A stretch of 64,000 nt of DNA from an uncultured Pseudomonadota bacterium (GTDB taxonomy: Bacteria; Pseudomonadota; Gammaproteobacteria; Steroidobacterales; Steroidobacteraceae): positions 84,137 through 148,136 of the forward strand of contig CAIPVV010000053.1 of the NCBI GenBank assembly GCA_903868595.1, given 5' to 3'. This document shows, piece by piece, positions 8,950 through 17,288 of this stretch. The notes beneath the pieces were generated by a model. That model saw only the letters and a list, made by a program, of their open reading frames with translations. It had not been told where the DNA came from and did not search any database. Every line of letters begins with the position of its first letter. The stretch's first letter is position 1. Made by a program: the position numbers and the translations under genes.

Positions 8950-9088
8950 CTGCAGGGACCGGGATTGCCACAGGCGACCTGATGCGACCGCGGCGTTTTA
9001 CGTTCTGTAACGCTTCCGACGGCACTACTCCCGCCGATCGAAGACCACAGACAGGCTCCGGCTTCCCCAGACGCCGGAGCTTTTTTTT
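8950..9088 (+). ncRNA. Candidate small RNA or leader ending in an intrinsic terminator
   Basis: No open frame of interest lies between 8718 and 9361, yet the forward strand carries a textbook intrinsic terminator at 9055-9088. Upstream of it a second small hairpin is possible (GCGTT at about 8993 pairing with AACGC about 11 bases later). A terminator with no gene in front of it suggests a short independent RNA, or a leader transcript attenuated ahead of the two-component operon that starts 273 bases downstream. The 5' end is a guess; I found no strong promoter. Confidence 0.4.
9055..9088 (+). terminator. Intrinsic terminator with eight T residues
   Basis: GCTCCGGC (9055-9062) pairs perfectly with GCCGGAGC (9073-9080) around a 10-base loop and is followed at once by TTTTTTTT (9081-9088). 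It acts on the forward strand, where no protein gene lies upstream. Confidence 0.85.
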
Positions 9089-9361
9089 GCCGCGGCGACC
9101 GGCGTCTCCATGCCTGCCCGCGCATCGCCTGCCTCAGCGACGCCCAAGACGCTGCCCTGCTCCTAGCCCGCCGTCCCGCCCTGTGACTGTTTGCAGCGAG
9201 CCACGGCCGCGACTGCAGCGGGACCGCCACAGCATCGCCGTGTGGCAAAAGGACAGCCTTTGCAGTCCCCCGCACGCCCTCGACGCCAAAGCCTCGGCCG
9301 CCGATATCGGCTACGCTAGGGGCTTGAAATCACAGACACTTAACCGCCTCTCAGAGCGCTC

Positions 9362-10036
9362 ATGCGAACCCTGGTAGCCGAAGACGACGACTCTATCGGA
9401 GAGGCCATCGTGGCCACGCTGGAGAGTGGCGGACACGTCGTGGATCGCGTCGTCAGCGGCCGGCATGCGGACCAGGCACTGGCCAGCGGTGCCTTCGAGC
9501 TGCTGGTGCTGGACTTGGGGCTGCCGGGCCTGGACGGGACGGAAGTACTGCGGCGCCTGCGCCAGCGCGGCGAGGGGATGCCGGTGCTGGTCATTACCGC
9601 ACGCGATGCCCTCAACGAACGCGTGCAGGTGCTCGACCTGGGTGCCGACGACTACCTGGTGAAGCCGTTCGCGCTGACGGAGTTCGAGGCTCGCGTGCGG
9701 GCGCTGATGCGCCGCGCGGCCAACCGTGGTGCCACGGAGCTACGCATCGGCAACCTCACCCTGAACCTACCGGGCCAGCGCATCACGGTAGGCGGCCAGG
9801 CGGTGGATCTCACGCGCCGGGAGTTCGCGCTGCTGGCGGCGCTCGCCACCCGCCAGGACCGCGTGACCAGCCGGGCCCAGCTCATCGAGGCGATCTGCAG
9901 CTGGGATGACGACCTCACCGACAACGGTCTGGACATCGCGATCCATCGGGTGCGGCGCAAGCTGGAGCACAGCGGCGTCGGCATCCGCACGATTCGGGGC
10001 CTGGGCTACCTGCTGCAGGAAGGCCAGGGTGAGTAG
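9362..10036 (+). CDS. OmpR-family response regulator
   Basis: The 224-residue protein has a receiver domain (VAEDDDSIGEAI acidic pocket, LVLDLGLPGLDG with the phosphoacceptor Asp, LVITARDA, DYLVKPF with the conserved Lys) and a C-terminal winged-helix DNA-binding domain (DLTRREFALLAALATRQ and IAIHRVRRKLEHSGVGIRTI). The nearest relatives by pattern are the QseB/PmrA/TctD group. The kinase gene overlaps its last codons, and the efflux operon follows in the same direction, so it probably regulates that operon. Confidence 0.93.
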   Translation: MRTLVAEDDDSIGEAIVATLESGGHVVDRVVSGRHADQALASGAFELLVLDLGLPGLDGTEVLRRLRQRGEGMPVLVITARDALNERVQVLDLGADDYLVKPFALTEFEARVRALMRRAANRGATELRIGNLTLNLPGQRITVGGQAVDLTRREFALLAALATRQDRVTSRAQLIEAICSWDDDLTDNGLDIAIHRVRRKLEHSGVGIRTIRGLGYLLQEGQGE

Positions 10037-11423
10037 GGGCGGTTCGCGGCCCAGCCTGCGTTTGCGACTGCTGGCGGTGCTCATGCTGCCGATCCTGGCG
10101 CTGCTGCTGATCGGTGCAGCGGTCACCTACCGCGTGGTGCTGAGCTACGACAACATCGAGCACGATCGTGCCCTCACGACGGATGCGACCTCCGTGGCCG
10201 CCCTGCTGCGCACGGAGCAGGAGGATGGCAGCCTCTCCTCGCAGGCGCGCTACCTGCTCGCGTACGATGCGGAGGGCACGAACTACTTTGCGGTCACGAG
10301 CAGCCGGCGCGGCGTGCTCAGCAGCACCGATCTCTACCCGACGCCGCCCCGCCCTCCCGCCATCGACGCGCCGCCCCAGCTCTTCGATGCCGATGTCGCG
10401 GGACAGCCGGTTCGGGCCGTGACGCTGCGGGTGCGCTCGCAGAGCAATCCGGAGGAGTACTTCACCGTGACGGTGGCGGAGACGCTGCACAGCCGGCAGC
10501 GTCTTGCGCGGGAGATCCTGCGCATCACGCTTCCCCTGCAGGGCCTGCTCATCGCCGGCCTGCTGGGGCTGATCTGGGTCGGCGTGTACTTCGGCTTGCG
10601 CAGCCTGGATCCACTGATGCACCGCCTGGCCTCGCGCGCCCAGGGCCTTGAGCCGGTGAGCGATGCGCAGGTGCCGCGCGAGATCCTGCCGCTAACCCAC
10701 ACCATCGACGCCCTCTTCGCCCGGCTGCGCGAGGCGCTGGAAGTGCAGGAGAACTTCGTGGCCGACGCGGCACACCAGCTGCGTACGCCGCTTGCCGGCC
10801 TCCGGCTGCACGTGGAACAGGCACTGGAGTCCCATGACGAGCGCAGCTTGCGCAGCGCCCTGCAGCAGGTGCAGACGCTGACGCTGCGGGCCAGCCGCAC
10901 CTCCAACCAGCTGCTCTCGCTCATGCGTGCGCAGACTCCCCTGGACACCGAGGAGCAGCAGTCCCCACTGGACCTGGCGGCGCTCGTGCGCGAGACGGTC
11001 ACCGAGCGCGTTCCAGATGGCCTGCGTGCCGACATCGACCTGGGCTATCACGGCCCGCATGCGCCCCTGTGGATCGCCGGCAATGCCGCGGCGCTGCGCG
11101 ACCTGCTGCAGAACCTCCTGGACAATGCCCTGAGCTATGCCGGCCGCGGCAGCAGCGTGACGGTATCGCTGGAGGGTGCCGCCTCCGGCCAGGTCACCCT
11201 GACGGTGGCCGACACCGGCCCCGGCGTGCCCGAGGCGTACCTGCATCGACTGGGGGAGCGCTTCTACCGCGTCCCGGGGTCCGGCCCGCCGGGCACGGGG
11301 CTGGGGCTGGCGATCGTTGCACGGATTGCCCAGCGGCATCGCGCCGGCCTTAAATTCGGGCCGACCCCGGACGGGGGGTTCAGCGTCAGCGTAGAATTCC
11401 CGCCCTTGAACCGCCCTTCCTGA
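10029..11423 (+). CDS. Sensor histidine kinase (TctE/QseC type)
   Basis: The 464-residue protein has an N-terminal membrane helix (LRLLAVLMLPILALLLIGAA), a periplasmic sensor of about 140 residues, a second helix (LLIAGLLGLIWVGVYFGL), the dimerisation H-box NFVADAAHQLRTPLAGL with the phosphorylated His, an N-box (LLQNLLDNALSYAG) and the G boxes VADTGPGVPE and GTGLGLAI. It pairs with the preceding regulator: its GTG start at 10029 overlaps the regulator stop by eight bases. The periplasmic sensor resembles the 2CSK_N domain. The signal it reads is unknown. Confidence 0.92.
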   Translation: MSRGGSRPSLRLRLLAVLMLPILALLLIGAAVTYRVVLSYDNIEHDRALTTDATSVAALLRTEQEDGSLSSQARYLLAYDAEGTNYFAVTSSRRGVLSSTDLYPTPPRPPAIDAPPQLFDADVAGQPVRAVTLRVRSQSNPEEYFTVTVAETLHSRQRLAREILRITLPLQGLLIAGLLGLIWVGVYFGLRSLDPLMHRLASRAQGLEPVSDAQVPREILPLTHTIDALFARLREALEVQENFVADAAHQLRTPLAGLRLHVEQALESHDERSLRSALQQVQTLTLRASRTSNQLLSLMRAQTPLDTEEQQSPLDLAALVRETVTERVPDGLRADIDLGYHGPHAPLWIAGNAAALRDLLQNLLDNALSYAGRGSSVTVSLEGAASGQVTLTVADTGPGVPEAYLHRLGERFYRVPGSGPPGTGLGLAIVARIAQRHRAGLKFGPTPDGGFSVSVEFPPLNRPS

Positions 11424-11443
11424 GGCAGACGGATCCGCCGAGC

Positions 11444-12835
11444 TTGAAGTCCTACTCCCACACCCTGCTCGCCAGTCTCGCAGCACTGGCGGTACTTGGC
11501 CTGGCGGGCTGCGCCGCGCAGCCGCCCCCCCCGCTGGCGTCGCCGCTGCCGGCGCAGTGGCGGCACCAGTTGGCGCCGCTGCCGGCGAGCGAGCAGTTGC
11601 AGACCTGGTGGCAGGGCTTTGAAGATCCGACCCTCGACGGCCTGGTGCGCACGGCGCTGCGGGACAACCTGGACTTGGCCGGGGCCGTGGAGCGGCTGCA
11701 GGCCGCTCGGGTGATTCGCCAGCATGCGAGTGCTCGCTACCTGCCCTATGTCCGCGCCATGACGGAGGATGTGATCAATCCGAACGCCAGCGCCTCCTAC
11801 CTGGTGGCGGGTTTCGATGCCGTGTGGGAACTGGGCCTGTTCGGCCGCCGTGAGGGCACGCGGCGCCTAACCCAAGGCGCACTGGATGAGGCCGGCGCAA
11901 GCCTGGCCGGCGCGCGGGTCTCCCTCGTCGGGGAGGTCGTGGGCGACTACCTGATGGCCGCGGCCATGCAGGATCGGTTGCGGATCCTCCACGAGCAGGA
12001 GGGCGTGCTGAGGCGGCAAGGGGAGCTGATTCGCGTTCGTGTTCAGCTGGGCCTGGCCACTGCGCAGCAGTTGACCGAGGCACAGGGCCAGCTCGCCCGG
12101 CTCGCAGCCGACCGCGTGCAGGCCGAGCAGCAGCAGGACGCGCTGGAACAGCAGCTGGCCGTACTCCTGGCCCGCGCCCAGCCCGACCCAGCCTGGCAAT
12201 CCGGCAATGGCCTGCCCCCCCGGCTCCCGCCGCTACCGGCGAGCGCCCCGGCCGACTTGCTGCGCGTGCGCCCGGAAATCCGTCGGGCCGAAGCCGACGT
12301 GCTGCAGGCCGCTGGGGCCGCGGCCGTCGCGCAGGCGGATCGCCTGCCCAACCTGGCGATCGGCGGCTCCCTGGTCCTGGCCACCAATATCACGCGCAAC
12401 CGGCGCGCGCAGGAATACAACATCGCCTCCATCGGTCCGCTGCTGGACATACCGCTGCTGGATTGGGGCCTGCGACGCGCCAATGCCGACGCGAAGGCGC
12501 ATCTGCTGAAGGCCGCGACACTCGCCTACCGCCAGGCGGTCCTCACGGCCTACGCGGAAGTGGAAACCGCGCTGGGCAACCTCGCGAGCTTCCAGCTGCG
12601 CGAGAACTCGGAAGCCGACGTGAGCCGCGCCGCGCATGAACTGGCCCGGCAAACCGATACCCGCATGGGATTCTCCCTGGCGAGCGCCTTGGAGCAAGCC
12701 AGCGCCCGCAGCACGGCGCTGCAGTCGGATCTGGTGCAGGTGGACTTCAGGGTCCAGCACGCCCTCGCCTACGTCACGCTCTTCAAGGCACTGGGTGGCG
12801 CTGCGCTACCCGGCGATACGGGCGCCACGCCGTGA
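11444..12835 (+). CDS. Outer-membrane efflux factor (NodT/OprM-like lipoprotein)
   Basis: The 463-residue protein begins with a lipoprotein signal (LAVLGLAGC) and has the tandem outer-membrane-factor repeats: TWWQGFEDPTLDGLVRTALR near the N terminus, GFDAVWELGLFGRREGTRR, coiled-coil segments QLTEAQGQLARLAADRVQ, LLRVRPEIRRAEADVLQAAG, and the second repeat ending in FRVQHALAYVTLFKALGGA. It forms a trimeric channel across the outer membrane. The TTG at 11444 opens the signal peptide. It is first in a four-gene tripartite exporter operon; the permease start overlaps its stop. Confidence 0.92.
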   Translation: MKSYSHTLLASLAALAVLGLAGCAAQPPPPLASPLPAQWRHQLAPLPASEQLQTWWQGFEDPTLDGLVRTALRDNLDLAGAVERLQAARVIRQHASARYLPYVRAMTEDVINPNASASYLVAGFDAVWELGLFGRREGTRRLTQGALDEAGASLAGARVSLVGEVVGDYLMAAAMQDRLRILHEQEGVLRRQGELIRVRVQLGLATAQQLTEAQGQLARLAADRVQAEQQQDALEQQLAVLLARAQPDPAWQSGNGLPPRLPPLPASAPADLLRVRPEIRRAEADVLQAAGAAAVAQADRLPNLAIGGSLVLATNITRNRRAQEYNIASIGPLLDIPLLDWGLRRANADAKAHLLKAATLAYRQAVLTAYAEVETALGNLASFQLRENSEADVSRAAHELARQTDTRMGFSLASALEQASARSTALQSDLVQVDFRVQHALAYVTLFKALGGAALPGDTGATP

Positions 12836-13959
12836 CATCGCTGGCACTGAAGACGTTGATCTACGAATGGCGCCGCTTCCTCCCGGCCGTCCTGGCAGTG
12901 GGCTTTGCCTGCCTGCTGCAGCTGCTGCAGATCGCCTTCGTGCTGGGCATCTTCAGCAGCGCGAGCGTCTATATCACCGGCTCCACGGCGCAGCTGTGGA
13001 TCGGCTACCCGGGTACGCAGAGCGTCAACGTGGGCCGGCCGGTGCACGAGGAGCTGCGGTCGCGGTTGGCGATGGATCCGCAGGTGCAACGTGTCGAGCC
13101 CTTCCTATGGCTCGATGCCGACTGGCGCAGCGCCCGTGGCGGCGCCTCGGTCATCGTCTCCGGGATCGACGAGCGGCCCAATGGCCTGATGTTCGCGCAC
13201 GTGCTGCCAGCGGAGCTGCGCGCGCAGCTCACGGTGCCGGATACGGTTATTGTCGACCGGGCCGATCTCTCCAAGCTGGGCGTCAACGTTGGGGAGTGGG
13301 CCACCATCAATGGCGAGCGGGTGCGCATCATCGGCGTGACCCAGGGCCTGCGCGCGCTGGGCGGCGTGAACGTCGTGGCCTCGCTGCAAACCGCACGACA
13401 CCTGGATGCCGGTGGCAGCACCTCGATCGGCCCGACCTATTTCGTGGCGCAGCTCCGCGGACCCGACAACGCCGAGGCGGTAGCCCGGCGCCTGTGCTGC
13501 CAGGCCTCCTTCGGTCCCTACGAGGTCTGGACCGCAAAGGCCTTTGCGCGACGCTCGGAACTCTACTGGCTGCTGGACACCGGCGCCGGTGCGGGCGTGA
13601 TGTTCCTGGCCGTTATCGTCTTCGCCGCCGGCGCGGCGATCAGCAGCCAGGCGCTGATGGCGGCCGTCGGCGGATCACTGCGGGAATACGCGACGCTCAA
13701 CGCGCTCGGCGTCGGCATCGCGAGCCTGCGTTGGGTGGTCCTGGAGCAAGCGCTGTGGGTCGGCGCGGCGGGCCTGCTGGGGGCCGCGGCCCTGGGCGGC
13801 GCCCTGTTGCTGCTGGCCCGCTCGCAGGACGTGCCGGTCGTGCTGGATATCTGGGTGACGCTGCTGTGCATGGGTGTTGCCCTGGGCGTGGCCGTGGTCT
13901 CGGGACTGGCAGCTGTGCAGAGCCTTCGGCGCGCGGACCCGGCAACGCTGCTGCGTTAA
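12832..13959 (+). CDS. ABC transporter permease, FtsX/DevC type
   Basis: The 375-residue membrane protein has one N-terminal helix (FLPAVLAVGFACLLQLLQIA), a large periplasmic MacB-PCD-like domain (IVDRADLSKLGVNVGEWATI), then three C-terminal helices of an FtsX-like domain (GVMFLAVIVFAAGAAISSQA, LEQALWVGAAGLLGAAALGG, LCMGVALGVAVVSGLAAVQS) ending SLRRADPATLLR, the characteristic FtsX/DevC tail. Unlike MacB, the ATPase is a separate gene, as in the DevBCA glycolipid exporter. The GTG start overlaps the outer-membrane factor stop by four bases. Confidence 0.9.
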   Translation: MTSLALKTLIYEWRRFLPAVLAVGFACLLQLLQIAFVLGIFSSASVYITGSTAQLWIGYPGTQSVNVGRPVHEELRSRLAMDPQVQRVEPFLWLDADWRSARGGASVIVSGIDERPNGLMFAHVLPAELRAQLTVPDTVIVDRADLSKLGVNVGEWATINGERVRIIGVTQGLRALGGVNVVASLQTARHLDAGGSTSIGPTYFVAQLRGPDNAEAVARRLCCQASFGPYEVWTAKAFARRSELYWLLDTGAGAGVMFLAVIVFAAGAAISSQALMAAVGGSLREYATLNALGVGIASLRWVVLEQALWVGAAGLLGAAALGGALLLLARSQDVPVVLDIWVTLLCMGVALGVAVVSGLAAVQSLRRADPATLLR

Positions 13960-13965
13960 AACGCC

Positions 13966-14703
13966 ATGACCTCAGCTGCCACACCCACCTACCCCCTGCG
14001 CGCGCTCAACGTCAGCAAGAGCTTCCTGGTCGGGCGCATCCGCACGCAGGTGCTCACGGACCTCTCGCTGGACGTGGAGGCGGGCAGGCTCACCCTGATC
14101 GCCGGTCCCTCCGGCTGCGGCAAGAGCACGCTGCTGGCGATATTGAGCGGCCTGCTGCGCGTTGAGGCAGGCGCCGTGCAGGCGCTGGGCAAGGACCTGG
14201 CCGAGCTCAGCCGGCACGAGCTGGAGCGCTTTCGGCTCAGCCATACGGGATTTATTTTCCAGGAGTTCGGCCTCTTCCCCGCCTTGACCGCGCTGGAACA
14301 GGTGGAGCTGCCGCTGCATTACCTGGGCATGAGCCGCGCAAGTGCTCGCGTCCGCGCCGAGCAGTCGCTGGAGGAAGTGGGCATGGCCACGCGCTCGCGC
14401 CTGCGTCCCTCGGAACTCTCCGGCGGCGAGAAACAGCGCGTGGCCATCGCCCGCGCCATTGCCAAGGAGCCGGCGCTGCTGTTCGCCGACGAACCCACCA
14501 GCGCACTGGACGCGGCCAATGGCGCGCTGGTGATCGACCTCTTGCACAGAATCGCGCGCAGCCACGGGACTACCGTGCTGTGCGTTAGTCATGATCCGCG
14601 CGTCATCAGCCATGCGGACCGCGTGTTCCAGATGGAGGATGGCCGCATCCTCGAGAGCCACCCGCGCCCTCCCACCCCTATCCTGAAAGGCCACACGGCA
14701 TGA
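13966..14703 (+). CDS. ABC transporter ATP-binding protein (DevA/LolD/MacB type)
   Basis: The 245-residue ATPase has Walker A IAGPSGCGKSTLLAIL, the Q-loop in TGFIFQEFGLFPALTALE, signature LSGGEKQRVAIARAIA, Walker B LLFADEPTSALD and H-loop LCVSHDPRVISHADRV. This is the subfamily that drives mechanotransmission exporters together with FtsX-type permeases. It starts seven bases after the permease stop and its own stop overlaps the adaptor start, so translation is probably coupled. Confidence 0.93.
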   Translation: MTSAATPTYPLRALNVSKSFLVGRIRTQVLTDLSLDVEAGRLTLIAGPSGCGKSTLLAILSGLLRVEAGAVQALGKDLAELSRHELERFRLSHTGFIFQEFGLFPALTALEQVELPLHYLGMSRASARVRAEQSLEEVGMATRSRLRPSELSGGEKQRVAIARAIAKEPALLFADEPTSALDAANGALVIDLLHRIARSHGTTVLCVSHDPRVISHADRVFQMEDGRILESHPRPPTPILKGHTA

Positions 14704-15599
14704 GCCCATCCCCCCCCTTGCGCTGGTTAGCCGCCCTGCTCGCGTTGAGCGCCTGCTCCGCGCCGCCGCCACCGCCCGCCCCCGCACCGAGCAGTTACGC
14801 GGCAGTGGCGCGGGGCCGCGTGGATGTCGAAGGAGGCCTGGTGGCGCTGGCGGCCCCCCGTGACGGCGTGGTGAGCCACGTCGCCATTCACCAGGGCCAG
14901 GACGTACACAAGGGCGACGTCCTGTTGGAACTGGACGCCACCGCGAGCCACCTCGCCTTGCGGGCGGCCACGGCCGAGCAGCAGCAGGCGCGGGCCGAAT
15001 TGGCCGTGCTGGAGCAGCAGCGACGGGCGGCCGCCGTGCGGGCCGAGCGACTGGCCGCCGCGGCGAAGGCCGGTGCCGGCGAGGGACAGCTGGCCGATGA
15101 TGCCGCCGCAGCCTTGGCCCAGCTCACCGCGCAGCGCGAGGTGACCCAGGCCGCCATTGCCGCGGCAGAGGTCAAGGCCAGCGCTGCCCGCTACGAGATC
15201 ACGCAGCGGACGCTACGCAGCCCCCAGTCAGGCACGGTGGTTCAACTGGCCGCGCAGGACGGCGTCGCCGTCTCCGCGCAATCCGGCGCGCTGGTGACCT
15301 TGCTGCCGGCGGTTCCGCGGATCGTGCGCGCGGAGCTCAGCGAGGGCTACGTGGCCCAGGTCCGGGCCGGGCTGTCGGCGGAAGTCAGCGCCGAGGACGA
15401 CGCCGAGAAGGCGTGGCCGGCCCGGGTGCTGCGCGTTAGCGCGGTTGTGGCTGCCTCGCAACTTGAGGACGATCCGCAACGCCGGGCCTCTTCGCGCACG
15501 GTGGAGTGCGTGCTGTCCCTGGACCCCATGGCGGACCTGCGGGTCGGCCAGCGCGTCATGGTGCGATTCTTGAAGCCCGTGGCGGCCACGAAAGACTGA
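14700..15599 (+). CDS. Periplasmic adaptor lipoprotein (HlyD/DevB family)
   Basis: The 299-residue protein has a lipoprotein signal ending LLALSAC followed by a Pro/Ala linker. It then has the split biotinyl-lipoyl domain (LVALAAPRDGVVSHVAIHQG with GDVLLELD, and later RTLRSPQSGTVVQLAAQDGV) around an alpha-helical hairpin (residues about 85-165, Ala/Glu/Arg-rich), and a beta-barrel segment. It bridges the permease to the outer-membrane factor. As a lipoprotein it is anchored by acyl groups and not by an N-terminal helix. It completes the efflux operon; its start overlaps the ATPase stop. Confidence 0.9.
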   Translation: MSPSPPLRWLAALLALSACSAPPPPPAPAPSSYAAVARGRVDVEGGLVALAAPRDGVVSHVAIHQGQDVHKGDVLLELDATASHLALRAATAEQQQARAELAVLEQQRRAAAVRAERLAAAAKAGAGEGQLADDAAAALAQLTAQREVTQAAIAAAEVKASAARYEITQRTLRSPQSGTVVQLAAQDGVAVSAQSGALVTLLPAVPRIVRAELSEGYVAQVRAGLSAEVSAEDDAEKAWPARVLRVSAVVAASQLEDDPQRRASSRTVECVLSLDPMADLRVGQRVMVRFLKPVAATKD

Positions 15600-15648
15600 C
15601 GAAACCTGCCTCTGGCACCCTTGCGGGACGCAATGGAGGCAGCCGACC

Positions 15649-16518
15649 TTGATCCAGGACCACAGCTTCAAACTCGAAGGCAGTAACGGCCGCGGCGTCC
15701 TGCTGATACACGGTCTGACCGGCACCCCGATGGAGATGCGGCTGCTGGCCAAGGGCCTGCACAGCGCTGGCTTTACGGTGCAGTGCGTTCAGCTGGCCGG
15801 GCATTGCGGTTCTGTCGAGGACCTCCTGAACACCGGCTGGCGCGACTGGTATGGCAGCGTCAGCGTCGCCGCGCAGACGCTGCGGCGCGAAGTCGATGAG
15901 CTGTACGTCGGCGGCCTGTCGATGGGCGCGTTGCTGGCGCTGAAGCTCGCCGCCGATCGACCGGACGCGGTCGATGGCGTGGGCGTCTATGGCGCGACGT
16001 TTCGCTACGATGGCTGGGCGATACCCTGGAGCGCCCGCCTGACCTTCATGCTGCCGCTGCTGAAGAAGCTGGGACTCGGGCGCGCGGGCCTCTTTATGGA
16101 GCAATCCCCCTACGGCCTGCGGGATGAGACGCTGCGCGCGCAGATCAGCGCGGCAATGCTGAGCGGCGACAGTGCCGTGGCAGGGTTGCCCGGCAATCCC
16201 TGGTATTCGCTGGCCGAACTCTTCAAGCTGTCGCGCGTGGTACGCCGGCAGTTGTCGCAGGTCACGGCGCCCTGCTTCATCGCGCACGCAACCGAGGACG
16301 ATGTTGCCAGCCTGCGCAACGCCCGCCTGGTGCAGCAGAACGTGGCCGGTCCGACGGAGATGCTGGAACTGGCCAACAGCTACCACATGATCACCATCGA
16401 CCGGGAACGGCGCCTGTTGGCCAAGTCCTCGGCCCGTTTCTTCGCGAATCTTCCCTCACGCCGCTCCAGCACACCCTCGGCCGTTGAGCGGGTGCTTGTT
16501 ACCGCAGCTGCGGCCTAG
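15649..16518 (+). CDS. Alpha/beta hydrolase, carboxylesterase/monoacylglycerol-lipase-like
   Basis: The 289-residue hydrolase shows the oxyanion block GVLLIHGLTGTPMEMRLLA, the nucleophile elbow GGLSMGALLAL (Ser91), an acid candidate in ATEDDVASLRNA and the catalytic His in NSYHMITIDRE. It is similar to the Est30/serine aminopeptidase S33 carboxylesterases that cleave short- to medium-chain acyl esters. There is no signal peptide. The TTG at 15649 follows a GGAGGC ribosome site. It starts the forward-strand half of the convergent acyl/amino cluster and is followed three bases later by the DMT pair, so it may release or remodel the acyl product. Confidence 0.85.
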   Translation: MIQDHSFKLEGSNGRGVLLIHGLTGTPMEMRLLAKGLHSAGFTVQCVQLAGHCGSVEDLLNTGWRDWYGSVSVAAQTLRREVDELYVGGLSMGALLALKLAADRPDAVDGVGVYGATFRYDGWAIPWSARLTFMLPLLKKLGLGRAGLFMEQSPYGLRDETLRAQISAAMLSGDSAVAGLPGNPWYSLAELFKLSRVVRRQLSQVTAPCFIAHATEDDVASLRNARLVQQNVAGPTEMLELANSYHMITIDRERRLLAKSSARFFANLPSRRSSTPSAVERVLVTAAAA

Positions 16519-16520
16519 GC

Positions 16521-16883
16521 GTGCCGCTGGCTGCTGTCCTGCTGTGGCTGCTCAGCCTGACGCTGGATACCACCGGACAGATCACCTTCAAGTACGCGGC
16601 GCTCGGTGCCGCGCAGCATCCCCAGGAGCGCCGCTACTGGGCGCACATGGCGATGCGCCCCACGCTGTGGCTGGGTCTGGCCTGCTACGTGGCGGAGTTC
16701 CTGGTGTGGATCGCCTTCGTGTCGCTGGTGCCCCTCTCCACGGGCGTGCTGCTGGGGTCCTTTAACATCGTGGTGTTGATGCTGGCGGGACGCTGGCTGT
16801 TCAAGGAGCGCACCAGCACGCTGCACGTGGCAGGCATGCTGCTGGTGAGCGCGGGCGTCGCGTTGGTCGGAGCGGCCTCGTGA
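16521..16883 (+). CDS. Small DMT/EamA-type membrane protein, first of a pair
   Basis: The 120-residue protein has four predicted transmembrane helices: a first helix ending TLDTTGQITFKYAAL, then TLWLGLACYVAEFLVWIAFV, PLSTGVLLGSFNIVVLMLAG, and LHVAGMLLVSAGVALVGAAS. The size and the GQITFKY/WLFKERTS motifs resemble the SMR-like subunits ArnE and ArnF, which flip lipid-linked aminoarabinose as a heteromer. It overlaps the next, similar gene by four bases, so the two probably make a heterodimeric transporter or flippase. The GTG at 16521 follows the hydrolase stop. Confidence 0.8.
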   Translation: MPLAAVLLWLLSLTLDTTGQITFKYAALGAAQHPQERRYWAHMAMRPTLWLGLACYVAEFLVWIAFVSLVPLSTGVLLGSFNIVVLMLAGRWLFKERTSTLHVAGMLLVSAGVALVGAAS

Positions 16884-17281
16884 AGCGCAGCTACCTGCCG
16901 GGCTTTCTGTTCCTGATGCTCTTCGACACGCTCGCCCAGGTCAGCTTCAAGCTGGCGGGACGCTCCGCGCTGCCGGTAGTGGCCGACCTGGACTGGGTGG
17001 GGCGGCTGGCCAGCAACCCGTGGACCTACGGGGCGATCTGTGGCTACCTGGGGGCGTTCTATACCTGGCTCACGCTGCTCAAGCGGGCGCCCATTGGGCC
17101 GGCCTTCGCCGCCACGCACCTGCAGGTGGTCAGCGTCCTGATCGTCTCGGCCTGGCTCTTCGGCGAACCCTTCACGGCGGCCAAGCTCACCGGCGCCGCG
17201 CTGATCATCACGGGCATCGCCTGCCTGGGCGTCGCCGAGACACGCAACGCGGTGCCGCCAGCAGGCAGCGCCTCCTCCTAG
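16880..17281 (+). CDS. Small DMT/EamA-type membrane protein, second of a pair
   Basis: The 133-residue protein has four helices. The first (LPGFLFLMLFDTLAQVSFKL) repeats the LDTxxQxxFK pattern of its partner. The third carries APIGPAFAATHLQVVSVLIV and the fourth follows WLFGEPFTAAKLTG. Such unequal tandem pairs usually act as antiparallel heterodimers. Its ATG overlaps the partner's stop. The stop lies seven bases from the stop of the convergent acyltransferase gene, leaving no room for a conventional terminator between the two operons. Confidence 0.8.
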   Translation: MKRSYLPGFLFLMLFDTLAQVSFKLAGRSALPVVADLDWVGRLASNPWTYGAICGYLGAFYTWLTLLKRAPIGPAFAATHLQVVSVLIVSAWLFGEPFTAAKLTGAALIITGIACLGVAETRNAVPPAGSASS

Positions 17282-17288
17282 ACGACCC

